Shown: piece by piece, positions 34,568 through 42,950 of the stretch | Numbering within the stretch: position 1 is the first letter of the stretch | Layout of the letters: each line of letters begins with the position of its first letter | Assembly: GCA_937950315.1 (NCBI GenBank) | Contig: CALFDU010000093.1 | Coordinates: forward strand, 1-57,336 | Source of the DNA: an uncultured Saprospiraceae bacterium | GTDB lineage: Bacteria; Bacteroidota; Bacteroidia; Chitinophagales; Saprospiraceae | Direction of reading: 5' to 3' | Length of the DNA: 57,336 bases | Translations under genes and position numbers: made by a program | The notes under the pieces: generated by a model | The model's input: only the letters and a program-made list of their open reading frames with translations | Databases searched by the model: none | What the model was told of the DNA's origin: nothing

Positions 34568-35077
34568 ATGAAAAAAGTGATGGTGATAGGCTGTTGTGGT
34601 TCTGGAAAATCCACATTCTCTAGTAAACTTGCAGGTATAACACAACTCCCTATATATCATCTCGATCAATATTATTGGAAACCCAACTGGACCGAAATGG
34701 ACAAGCCAGCATGGGAATTGATTGTGCAGAAACTTGCCAACAAGACCCATTGGATTATAGATGGCAATTATGGAGGAACACTGGATATCCGAATAAAAGA
34801 AGCAGATACAATTGTCTTTTTGGATCGATCAACGATCGTATGTCTTTGGCGTGTAATAAAGAGGATTATAAAATATCATGGGCAAGTGAGACCTGACATG
34901 CCTAAAGGCTGCAAAGAACGCTTTGATTGGGATTTTTTACACTATGTAGCTATATTCAATCTTACAAGGAGGAAAGGAATCTTAAGAAAGATTGACGCAG
35001 CAAAGTCAGGAAAAGAGGTGTTGGTTTTTAAAAGCGACCATGCTTGTGAAAGATATTTGCGCAAGCTAAAAAAATAG
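34568..35077 (+). CDS. FlaR-like adenylate-kinase-fold P-loop protein
   Basis: The 169-aa protein has a Walker A motif GCCGSGKST (residues 8-16), an adjacent YHLDQYYWKPNW segment, a WIIDGNYGGTLDIRI block and a VFLDRSTIVCLWRVIKR lid-like region with Arg clusters. These match proteins annotated as DNA topology modulation FlaR or AAA_17 kinases. The real substrate is unknown and a small-molecule kinase is plausible. It starts 25 bp after the previous gene. Confidence 0.88.
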   Translation: MKKVMVIGCCGSGKSTFSSKLAGITQLPIYHLDQYYWKPNWTEMDKPAWELIVQKLANKTHWIIDGNYGGTLDIRIKEADTIVFLDRSTIVCLWRVIKRIIKYHGQVRPDMPKGCKERFDWDFLHYVAIFNLTRRKGILRKIDAAKSGKEVLVFKSDHACERYLRKLKK

Positions 35078-35245
35078 GCTCTCTTCAATCTCGAAATTCA
35101 AAAATTAGTCACACATAAAATAATTTATTAAAATCGGATTTACTCCGAGTAAACCACAATTAAGTCAATCTCTATAGATCACTGATGAATCCCATAATCT
35201 TGCTTAATCTATCATAAGCCGACAAAATAATATATCTTCGATATT

Positions 35246-35815
35246 ATGAAAGAACTGCTTACTCAGATTCGTGCTTGTGACATATGCAGTCCTCATCTTA
35301 TCGATGGAGTCAATCCAGTATTGACCGCGCACAAAAACAGTAAGATTGCGATCATCGGTCAAGCGCCTGGAATCAGGGTTCACAAATCTTCTGTGCCATG
35401 GGATGACCCAAGTGGTGTGCGTCTCAGAGAATGGCTTGGGATTGATGAAACTGTTTTCTACGATCCAAAGATTGTTGCCATCATTCCTATGGGATTTTGT
35501 TACCCTGGTAAAGGTAAAACCGGAGATCTCCCTCCAAGAAAAGAGTGCGCACCTATGTGGCACGGCAAGTTATTTGAAAAAATAAAAAACATTGAACTTA
35601 CGCTGCTGATAGGCATGTATGCACAAACGTATTATTTGGGTTCCGACAGAAAGAAGACGCTTACCGAAACAGTGCTTCATTACGAAGAATATCTTCCAGA
35701 ATTTCTCCCGCTTCCCCACCCCTCTCCTAGGAACAATATTTGGTTGAAGAAAAATCAATGGTTTGAAAAAGACGTGGTACCATTGATGAGAAAAAAGGTG
35801 CAAAAATTCCTGTAA
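35246..35815 (+). CDS. uracil-DNA glycosylase family protein (Fe-S type)
   Basis: The 189-aa protein has the family-4-like layout: CDIC near the N-terminus, the GQAPG uracil-binding motif 1, CYPGKGKTGDLPPRKEC as the remaining Cys pair, and motif 2 LPHPSPRN. Enzymes of this superfamily remove uracil from DNA by hydrolysis of the N-glycosidic bond. The exact subfamily is uncertain. A TATCTTCG (35233-35240) just before the start could be a -7 element. Confidence 0.88.
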   Translation: MKELLTQIRACDICSPHLIDGVNPVLTAHKNSKIAIIGQAPGIRVHKSSVPWDDPSGVRLREWLGIDETVFYDPKIVAIIPMGFCYPGKGKTGDLPPRKECAPMWHGKLFEKIKNIELTLLIGMYAQTYYLGSDRKKTLTETVLHYEEYLPEFLPLPHPSPRNNIWLKKNQWFEKDVVPLMRKKVQKFL

Positions 35816-35853
35816 GAAAATATGTAACTTTAATCAACAAAGATTCAATCATT

Positions 35854-36278
35854 ATGCTTTCATTCAACAAAGATCACCGAGTCACAGAAAAATTCAAGGA
35901 GTACCCGCAACATGTGAAAAAGAAAATCAAACATTTGCGCAAGCTTATCATTGAGACGGCCAAAGAGCATGAGCAAGTTGATCAACTGGAAGAAACACTC
36001 AAGTGGGGAGAACCAAGTTATCTTGCCAAAAAAGGAAGCACGATCAGGATTGACTGGAAAGAAAAATCACCAGATCAGTATGCGATGTATTTTAAATGTA
36101 CCAGCAAATTGGTTCAGACATTCATGGAGGTGTATGGGGACAAATTCAAATATGAAAAAACCAGAGCTATTTTGTTTTCATTTGACGATGAGGTGCGAGT
36201 AAGGAACTGAAGGAATGCATTGAAATGGCATTGACCTACCACAGCATCAAAGACAAACCCCTACTAGGAAAAGGTTAG
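35854..36278 (+). pseudogene. DUF1801 (YdhG-like) gene with a 1-bp frameshift
   Basis: The first frame (35854-36210) gives a DUF1801 protein through LFSFDDEVRVRN and stops early. From 36195 the +2 frame continues with SKELKECIEMALTYH, then SIKDKPLLGKG and a TAG at 36276-36278, which is the expected DUF1801 C-terminus. Adding one base near 36196 (GTGCGAG to GTGCCGAG, giving EVPSKEL) restores a 141-residue protein. This is either a natural frameshift or a sequence error. A TAACTTTA (35825-35832) may be its -7 element. Confidence 0.85.
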
Positions 36279-36298
36279 TATTAAAAAAAGACCATCCA

Positions 36299-36877
36299 AT
36301 GAAAAGAATTTTAGTTTTGCTCGTTTTTGTTTTTGTAAGTGCAACGACTTGGGGGCAAGATCAATTTCATAGCAAAATTGATCATTACATAAAATCAATG
36401 AGTGATTATCTGTACATACACCAAGACACCATCCTGATATCCTACCAAGCATGGACGACGAGAGAGTCGCTTGTATTGGACATCAGCAAATCCCATTTTA
36501 GCTTTGATGTAGATGGAAACAAAATAGAATCATCGAAGGTATTGGGCGAACCGATTGTGGTCAACGATACGTTATCTTACCAAGGATATATTGACAACTA
36601 CAAAGCCAACTGGGTGCTTGCAAAATTCAGTGGTCAGAATAAAGTCATCGGAACATTCTACAATTACAAAGAAAATATACCTGTGGTGTCCTATGATTTA
36701 TATGCAACAAGAGCACTAAGTCCCGAAGAAATTTCTCAATATGTCTTGGACTTCTTGGCAGCACATAGACCTAAATTTATACCAACAACAGTCATCACGA
36801 TAGAGAAATATGACATAGAGGATGACACCATGCTTAAAGCGTACATTAAAAGAATCATGCAGCCAAAAAAGAGATAA
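36299..36877 (+). CDS. exported hypothetical protein
   Basis: The 192-aa product has a signal peptide (MKRILVLLVFVFVSATTWGQ). The rest is a compact alpha/beta protein with LYIHQDTILISYQAWTTRESLVLDI, a central VDGNKIESSKVLGE and a C-terminal LSPEEISQYVLDFLAAHRP. Periplasmic by prediction. No family recognised. It ends in a terminator that overlaps its stop codon. Confidence 0.6.
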   Translation: MKRILVLLVFVFVSATTWGQDQFHSKIDHYIKSMSDYLYIHQDTILISYQAWTTRESLVLDISKSHFSFDVDGNKIESSKVLGEPIVVNDTLSYQGYIDNYKANWVLAKFSGQNKVIGTFYNYKENIPVVSYDLYATRALSPEEISQYVLDFLAAHRPKFIPTTVITIEKYDIEDDTMLKAYIKRIMQPKKR

Positions 36878-36894
36878 TCATATCGCTCTTTTTT
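36870..36894 (+). terminator. terminator after the 36299 gene
   Basis: AGAGATA (36870-36876) pairs with TATCGCTCT (36881-36889) with a small bulge, followed by T residues to 36894. The hairpin overlaps the stop codon. Confidence 0.5.
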
Positions 36895-36949
36895 ATGAAG
36901 GCATGTCCGCCAACATCAAAAAATAAGCTCGAAGGAATAAAATAAAATG

Positions 36950-36957
36950 TATTTTTG
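36950..36957 (+). promoter_or_regulatory. candidate -7 element TATTTTTG
   Basis: TATTTTTG exactly fits TAnnTTTG, 22 bp before the ATG at 36979. No clear -33 TTTG is seen at the usual distance, so this is tentative. Confidence 0.3.
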
Positions 36958-36978
36958 TCCTTCAATCACCATGCTTTT

Positions 36979-37842
36979 ATGAAAAGATTTTTGTACATCA
37001 TCCTTGCTGCTATATTTATAACCCTGACTATAAACTCATGTGGTGGAGATGCAGCAAACACGCAGAAAACGATTAGTTATCCAGAGTTTTATAGAGGCTG
37101 TAATCATGTAAAGGTACTTTTGTCCAAAGGCCAACTGCGAGAAGCCATGGATTTTTATGATGACCTATCTAAGCAAGTTCCGTATGCATTGTCTAGGTAT
37201 TATTATACGTTTGCACAAAAGGCAGCAGAGGCGAATGATTGTGCCAATACCCATAAATACTTAAAACTGGCAATGGAAAATGGAAAGGAATATGGGGCAA
37301 TGACCAGCAACATCCAAAAAATAAAAAACTGTGATGATGCCATCAAAGATCTCATTGCCAAGGAAAAAGAAATCCATGACAAACATTTTAACTACGACTA
37401 TAAAAACGGCATCGATTCTTTATTTGCTAAGGACAAACGATATAGAGATATTGCAGATTGGACACATAAGGAAGAGCACGATTCCATCTTTAAAAAACAA
37501 TTTTTGGACATGTATCGCAGATACGGTTATCCAAGTGAAAAAATAATTGGCACGATCTCCGCACAAAATGCACGTCTATTGATGTTGCGATTGGAGCCAG
37601 GAAAAGGAAACAAAGACTTTTTACCCATCTTCAGAGAAGGATATGAAAAAGGCTTTATCAACGCAAGAAATTATGCAGGATTCACCGACCGAAGAATCGC
37701 CAGAGGCATCAATTATGTTGCACCCTATTACTACGAAATGCCGACACAAGATTATTCTCAGATGATAGAGGTCGAGCGAGCTGAAATAGACAGAAGAAGA
37801 GACTCAATCGGACTAGAAGCCATTCCTCGGAGACCACAATAA
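36979..37842 (+). CDS. hypothetical lipoprotein, helical repeat-like
   Basis: ATG 36979 is chosen over the TTG at 36955 because it starts a lipoprotein signal (MKRFLYIILAAIFITLTINSC, lipobox Cys). The mature about 265 aa is helical and looks TPR/SEL1-like near the start (CNHVKVLLSKGQLREAMDFYDDLSKQVPYALSRYYYTFAQKAAEA). A C-terminal RRYGYPSEKIIG ... FTDRRIARGINYVAP region follows, as in several Bacteroidota proteins of the DUF6624 type. That family suggestion is weak. Envelope-anchored; function unknown. Confidence 0.6.
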   Translation: MKRFLYIILAAIFITLTINSCGGDAANTQKTISYPEFYRGCNHVKVLLSKGQLREAMDFYDDLSKQVPYALSRYYYTFAQKAAEANDCANTHKYLKLAMENGKEYGAMTSNIQKIKNCDDAIKDLIAKEKEIHDKHFNYDYKNGIDSLFAKDKRYRDIADWTHKEEHDSIFKKQFLDMYRRYGYPSEKIIGTISAQNARLLMLRLEPGKGNKDFLPIFREGYEKGFINARNYAGFTDRRIARGINYVAPYYYEMPTQDYSQMIEVERAEIDRRRDSIGLEAIPRRPQ

Positions 37843-37944
37843 GCCTTTCGGCAAATATTGAAAATCTAATCAAGATTCTTTTTCTAAACTTCTGTTGACT
37901 ATCTTTAAATCTTTACAACGTCATCCTAGCTTAAAACCCAAGCT

Positions 37945-39471
37945 ATGAATACCTCAAAAAACACATTTCTGTTATTCTCACAAAAGTCTTTCGTAGGATT
38001 TACTTTCATACTGTTTTTCATCCATTGTCTTCCTAACAATATCCTTGCGCAAGATTGTAATTGCAAGGTGGAGCAGGTGCAAAGCAATACAGTACAAGCT
38101 TGTCAACTTATCGTGGGTGATATACTAGAAGTTGCTACGGTCGCCGAACTGAGAAGTGCCATCAGTCAAGCAAATAATGGAGGCGGCAATATGACCATAC
38201 TCATCGAGGATGGCAGTTATCCGATTGCATCAACAGCTTCATTTCCATATATCACGGCGGACAATATTGTATTCAGAAGTAAGTCCGGAAATAGAGATGC
38301 TGTCATCATTTCTGGACAAGGCATGGTGGCTACCAGCTCTACTGAAAATGGTTTTCTCATCGCTGGAAACAATGTAACCATTGCAGATCTTACCATAAGA
38401 GATGTGGGCAATCACGGAATTCAAGTAAGTGGACACGATCTCATGGTGCACAATGTGCGGATACAAGATACTTATGAACAAATGATCAAAGGATCAACTA
38501 CTGCGGAAAGTATTGACAATGCCATCGTTCAATGTTCTTTGTTTGAGTACACGGATGGAATTGGGCCCAACTGGTATATTGGAGGACTGGACATTCATAA
38601 AGGAGATGGATGGATTGTGCGGGATAATATATTTAGAGATATCTCTAGTCCACATACAGCAGTTGCAGAACATGCTATTCATTTTTGGCGAAATTCCCGT
38701 AACAATACCATCGAAAGGAATGTCATATACAATTGCGATAGAGGGATAGGTTTTGGTCTTGGCAACAACCCGCCCGAGAACGATGGAGGTATTATCAAAA
38801 ACAATATGATCTACAATGATGGGCAAGGTATTTACAATGATGTCGGCATCGGTCTTGAAAGTTCGCCCAATACCCAAGTGTACAACAATACCATATACGT
38901 AGCATATCCAAATGCCATAGAATTCAGATTTGAAAGCACAATGAATGTTGAAGTGAAAAACAATCTTTGCAATAAAGCCATCACCTCAAGAAATGGCGGA
39001 ACGGCCAATACTGAAACCAACTATACTTCTGCCGCAGCAAATTGGTTTGTCGACACCAACAACGGCAACTTACGATTAGCATCGGCCAATCCGGAGACCA
39101 TAGACCAAGGAAGCGATCTAGGCAATTTGGTAGCTATTGACCTCGATCAAAACATACGCCCAGTTGGTGAAGGATATGATATCGGAGCACAGGAATGGCA
39201 AACCATCAGTAGCATAGATGACCTTGAGCTAATCAAATTACAAATAACACCGAATCCATCAAGCAATCAGATCCGATTAAGCATCGATGAAGATTTACGA
39301 AATGTTGCGATTCAAATTTATGACATGCAAGGAAGATTGGTTAAAAATATGACCAATATAAACAGCCCCAATACAAGCTTGGATATATCCACATTGAGTC
39401 CAGGCACCTACCGATTATTCATACTTCAGAAGGGGGAAATAAAAGCGCAGGAAAATTTTGTGAAAAATTAA
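37945..39471 (+). CDS. secreted right-handed beta-helix protein with T9SS sorting domain
   Basis: The 508-aa protein has a hydrophobic N-terminus (SFVGFTFILFFIHCLPNNILAQ). An N-terminal beta-helix follows with polysaccharide-lyase-6-like turns (VATVAELRSAISQANNGGGNMTILIEDGSYPI). The middle is a parallel beta-helix with repeated N-G-x-x-I-x-N rungs (ITIADLTIRDVGNHGIQ, RNNTIERNVIYNCDRGIGF). The last about 75 aa are a T9SS type A domain (ITPNPSSNQIRLSI...IYDMQGRLVKN...LSPGTYRLFI). Probably a secreted carbohydrate-active or adhesive protein. A TATCTTTA at 37900-37907 may be its -7 box. Confidence 0.85.
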   Translation: MNTSKNTFLLFSQKSFVGFTFILFFIHCLPNNILAQDCNCKVEQVQSNTVQACQLIVGDILEVATVAELRSAISQANNGGGNMTILIEDGSYPIASTASFPYITADNIVFRSKSGNRDAVIISGQGMVATSSTENGFLIAGNNVTIADLTIRDVGNHGIQVSGHDLMVHNVRIQDTYEQMIKGSTTAESIDNAIVQCSLFEYTDGIGPNWYIGGLDIHKGDGWIVRDNIFRDISSPHTAVAEHAIHFWRNSRNNTIERNVIYNCDRGIGFGLGNNPPENDGGIIKNNMIYNDGQGIYNDVGIGLESSPNTQVYNNTIYVAYPNAIEFRFESTMNVEVKNNLCNKAITSRNGGTANTETNYTSAAANWFVDTNNGNLRLASANPETIDQGSDLGNLVAIDLDQNIRPVGEGYDIGAQEWQTISSIDDLELIKLQITPNPSSNQIRLSIDEDLRNVAIQIYDMQGRLVKNMTNINSPNTSLDISTLSPGTYRLFILQKGEIKAQENFVKN

Positions 39472-39498
39472 AACACAGGCTAGTTGCTCCCAGAGATG

Positions 39499-40128
39499 CT
39501 ATCCGAAAAAATTAAAGATAATTGAGACATTGTGGAAATAGATCGGGCTTGCAGGAGGCTGTTCACTTACTTTGTTTAGTCCTATTGAATATCTGATCTC
39601 TGGAGCCAAATGAAAATAACCAAGATCGATATCAAATCCAATACCCAGGTCAATGGCTGGCGTCCATGTACTGCCCATCACTTCCGAATTAGGGCTTTCT
39701 GCTTCCACCGGTAATTTGATGGCTGGACCTGCATAAAAATAGGCTCTGTTCTTTTTGAGACTTGGCTTGATCACAAAGTGTGTGGCCATATCCAAGCTGA
39801 TCGGAAAAATCAAAAACTCATCGAGTTCGCCATTGGCACTATCGTACAATACGACATTGTTGAATGAAAAACCAGCGGTGGGTGAAATGTAAAGTCGTTT
39901 GGAAATTTTGTATTCGCCCATCACTTCTAACCTAAATCCCAAACCATTAGAAAGTATTGCATTAGGAGGAAGTTCTTCAACTACAAAGGCATTGGAATAG
40001 TTCAAACCGAGATTTATTCCAAATTTAAAATCGGGACCCAGGCTTGAGTTGGGATTAGAATCTGATGTTTGAGCTGACATGTTGGCTAGCAATAAAAATA
40101 GGAAAGCTGATGCAAAAATAAAGCGCAT
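39499..40128 (-). CDS. PorT-like outer-membrane beta-barrel protein
   Basis: The 209-aa protein has a signal peptide (MRFIFASAFLFLLLANMSAQ) and strands such as FKFGINLGLNYSNAFV, LGFRLEVMGEYKISKRLYISPTAGFSFNNVVLYD, AYFYAGPAIKLPVEA and a terminal FHNVSIIFNFFG. This matches the small outer-membrane beta-barrel PorT family layout. It converges on the T9SS beta-helix gene. Confidence 0.75.
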   Translation of the reverse strand: MRFIFASAFLFLLLANMSAQTSDSNPNSSLGPDFKFGINLGLNYSNAFVVEELPPNAILSNGLGFRLEVMGEYKISKRLYISPTAGFSFNNVVLYDSANGELDEFLIFPISLDMATHFVIKPSLKKNRAYFYAGPAIKLPVEAESPNSEVMGSTWTPAIDLGIGFDIDLGYFHLAPEIRYSIGLNKVSEQPPASPIYFHNVSIIFNFFG

Positions 40129-40241
40129 TCTAAAAGTTTGAAATTAAGTTAGTCGTTTGTCTTAAAACGGGGCGAGTATGCGCTTATTGCATTGACAAGA
40201 AGATTTTTTTTGGAGCCCAGAACGACTGTAAAACTTCAATG

Positions 40242-41351
40242 CTATCTCCTGACGCTTTTTTCAAACCAACTTTTCATTACTTCTTCTCCTATCCTATTTT
40301 GCGGTGAAAATCCGATATGTGACATTCTACGTCGTCCAGAAGCGACTGCTTCTTTGCGTCTTTCCTCCATCCTTTTGTAGAATTCTTCTTGGCTATCTCT
40401 ATAGGAACCACGGAACCATTTCCAGATGTAAACACCATCAAACCAGGGTTCATTCCAAAGGCTTTCAAACATGGCGTCAAGGCAGACTGCCTGAATTTCA
40501 TCCGACTGCACGACAGAATCATCCAATTGACGAGGCCAAAGCCATGGTTCTATCGCCGCATCGGTGGTATTCCGATATCCAATCTCGGTGAAGATGATCG
40601 GCTTGCCATATTTTTCGGTTACGGCTTTCATCGCAGCAACATGTGGTTTCCAAGCATCGAGCAACATATTTTTGGTTGGGTTTTCTTTTTTGCCCAGCGG
40701 GAAGTATCCTTGAATCCCTATGGCATCAAGATGTCCCCAAAAGGTAACTTCTTCATATTCTTTGTAGAAATTGGCAGCGTAGGTTACTTTGCCTTTGTAT
40801 ACCTCTCTTACTTTTTGAATCAGTTCGATCCACTTTTCAGGATACTTGGTGGTGGTGAGATAAAGCTCTGCCCCTATGCACAGGGCATCCATATTCCCTT
40901 CTTCCGCCACTCTGGCGTAATGCATCATAAAGTCAGAATAAGAGCAAAACCACGCATCCCATTCCTCGTCAGACTTCATCGCTATATCAGATCTCCAAAA
41001 ACCATCTGCATTGCTGATCCAGATGTGAGGTTTTAGCATGACCTTGATGCCTTGCTTGTGCGCCAGCTTAGTTGTGTGTATCAATCCTACATCCGACCCT
41101 CCCCAATTTCTACTGGAGCCACTGTATCGCACCTCAGCATTGTCATGTCCATCCATCCAACCAAAAGGAGTCTGTGATATCCAGTTGATATGATTTTCTA
41201 CTACGTGATCCATATTATGATCCGTAATAGAGTCACCTGCTACCCAGCACACACCCCGGATCATATCGGGTTTCAATTCGCCCACCTGCCCTATTCCACT
41301 GCTGAGAAAAGAGAATAAGAATATCCCACACAAAATCACTCTAAAAATCAT
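40242..41351 (-). CDS. GH113-like glycoside hydrolase
   Basis: The 369-aa exported enzyme (signal MIFRVILCGIFLFSFLSSGIGQ) has a TIM-barrel pattern: MIRGVCWVAGDS, a GIKVMLKPHIWI strand, MDALCIGAELYL with the probable acid/base Glu, VTYAANFYKEYE, LDAIGIQGYFPL and PIIFTEIGYRN with the probable nucleophile Glu. These fit glycoside hydrolase family 113, known for beta-mannanases. The C-terminus GVYIWKWF also fits. The substrate cannot be read from sequence. No other polysaccharide-degradation gene is adjacent. Confidence 0.85.
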   Translation of the reverse strand: MIFRVILCGIFLFSFLSSGIGQVGELKPDMIRGVCWVAGDSITDHNMDHVVENHINWISQTPFGWMDGHDNAEVRYSGSSRNWGGSDVGLIHTTKLAHKQGIKVMLKPHIWISNADGFWRSDIAMKSDEEWDAWFCSYSDFMMHYARVAEEGNMDALCIGAELYLTTTKYPEKWIELIQKVREVYKGKVTYAANFYKEYEEVTFWGHLDAIGIQGYFPLGKKENPTKNMLLDAWKPHVAAMKAVTEKYGKPIIFTEIGYRNTTDAAIEPWLWPRQLDDSVVQSDEIQAVCLDAMFESLWNEPWFDGVYIWKWFRGSYRDSQEEFYKRMEERRKEAVASGRRRMSHIGFSPQNRIGEEVMKSWFEKSVRR

Positions 41352-41740
41352 TCAATATATTTTGCTCAAAAATAAAAAAAGGTGGGATAAAAATATGTCT
41401 GAGAGGGGATGATAGGGAATAATTAACGGGAGAATTGGAATTTATAACAGCACATAAAAATTTAAAATTCAATATTATTGTGAGAGAATTTGAGGATATA
41501 AAAAGTTATTTCACAAAGCCAGAATTGAACAGCAATTTTAATTTTTCCATCAGTACAAAACCCATTGAAAAAGACTATGGGAATTTTTTTCAAATTCATT
41601 GAGCAACTTATATAAGAGGAGTAAAATCATGTTAATCATTGAATGATAGTTATTTCATCTTAGCAACCTTTATCTTCCATCATGTGAGTTACATCTGGAT
41701 ATTTTCTTCGTTTAACCAAGACATGATGGTTCGAGAAAAC
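41352..41740. other. intergenic region at the edge of the accessory block
   Basis: Roughly 390 bp of AT-rich sequence with no ORF and no clear promoter or terminator. It is followed by copy A of the degenerate repeat family, before the nuclease stop codon. Confidence 0.4.
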
Positions 41741-41930
41741 CCATCAATAAAAACTTCAACACCTTAATCGACGGTTTAGTCACCTATGTTTTAAAATAAG
41801 ATAGGAAATGGGTACTTTGTAAGGGACAGGTAAACTTTTGAGATAGTCGCTGAATAACTGATAATCAACGACTAGTTGAAGGGTGTAAGAGGTATTAACA
41901 AGTTATCAGCAAGCTAAAAAATTGGTTCTT
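41741..41930 (+). repeat. degenerate repeat family, copy A
   Basis: About 190 bp sharing ordered blocks with copies C and D: AACTTCAACACCTTAATCGA, a TGTTTTAAAA core, TACTTTGTAAG followed by GA-AG, the CGACTAGTTG block shared with copy C, TTAACAAGTT, and AGCAAGCTAAA at the end. It runs up to and slightly into the 3' end of the nuclease gene. Confidence 0.6.
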
Positions 41931-42942
41931 TACAACTAATCACAGAGTCTAATAAAGCATTGATTTCTTGTTCTAAATCATTAGTGGAATCTAAATAATT
42001 AATAAGTCTTAGCCGATCAAGTAAAAAACTCTTTCTGATGTCTGAAAGCTTAAACCATTCTCCATTATAATTTCGATAGCAGAATGGGATGAAAACCATA
42101 TTTGTTGGATAGTTTGTTAGGCTTATCTTATTACTCCATGCTTCATAACTAGAAGAGCTTTGTTTAGATATCCAGTCAGAAGTACAAGCGCATTGACCAA
42201 AGTATATGATTTTGCTTGGCTGGTTGTCACCAGAAGGGATCCAAGCAACTAAATCTAATCCGTCATCACCAAAGTTTGTTGCTGGGTAACCTTCCTCATT
42301 AACATCCTTTCCAATCCTCTCGTTTAAATCATCTGCTAAATTTTTAATCTTATTTAAACAATTAACTTGTTTTCCATATTTAGGATCTTCATTTAATTGA
42401 TTAGATCCGAATAATTTTACTACCGCTGATTGAGGTAGCATATTCTTTAAAACTTGAAGGCATATTACTTCAAATGAAGAAGAAAGAATATTTGAAGTTA
42501 CTCTATCAAATAGATATAAGTTAGAGCAAAAAAGGAAATACAAATAATGCTTTTGGTGACCATTTTGATTGTTAAATGAGAATACAATTTCATCACTTTC
42601 TAATTTAAATGGATAATTCTCTTTATAAGTTGCATGACGAAATTGTAATACCTGAAACCAAGAATCAACTCTATCTGTCCATTTTTCATCTATTCTACAC
42701 CTTTGAGTTGGTTGACTATCAGATTCATTTTCTAAATCAATTATTTCTTCAAAATCACTACTAGTACCCTCATGTAAATCTCTTTCCCTCTCACTTAATC
42801 GATCAACTAGGTCTGACTTTGAAATTTCACCATCAACATTTGCAATGCATAACATTTCTATGTAATCAGCCCAATAATGATTTTTATATTTACTATGAGA
42901 TGGCTTTTTCTGAAGCTGATCAGTATATACTTTTTTGTCCAT
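41914..42942 (-). CDS. putative PD-(D/E)XK-type nuclease, third gene of the methyltransferase operon
   Basis: The 342-aa protein is cytoplasmic, with no signal. Its key block is GDDGLD(230)LVAWIP, a strand-loop, then KIIYFGQ(250)CAC. This resembles the D...(E/Q)-x-K active site of PD-(D/E)XK nucleases, except that the Lys position is Ala and Gln replaces Glu. I associate the GLD-VAW/GQCA pattern with uncharacterised proteins in defence loci. It starts 8 bp after the ParB-like stop and is last in the operon. Likely the effector or DNA-binding element; catalysis is not proven. Confidence 0.6.
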   Translation of the reverse strand: MDKKVYTDQLQKKPSHSKYKNHYWADYIEMLCIANVDGEISKSDLVDRLSERERDLHEGTSSDFEEIIDLENESDSQPTQRCRIDEKWTDRVDSWFQVLQFRHATYKENYPFKLESDEIVFSFNNQNGHQKHYLYFLFCSNLYLFDRVTSNILSSSFEVICLQVLKNMLPQSAVVKLFGSNQLNEDPKYGKQVNCLNKIKNLADDLNERIGKDVNEEGYPATNFGDDGLDLVAWIPSGDNQPSKIIYFGQCACTSDWISKQSSSSYEAWSNKISLTNYPTNMVFIPFCYRNYNGEWFKLSDIRKSFLLDRLRLINYLDSTNDLEQEINALLDSVISCKEPIF

Positions 42943-42950
42943 AGTATAAA

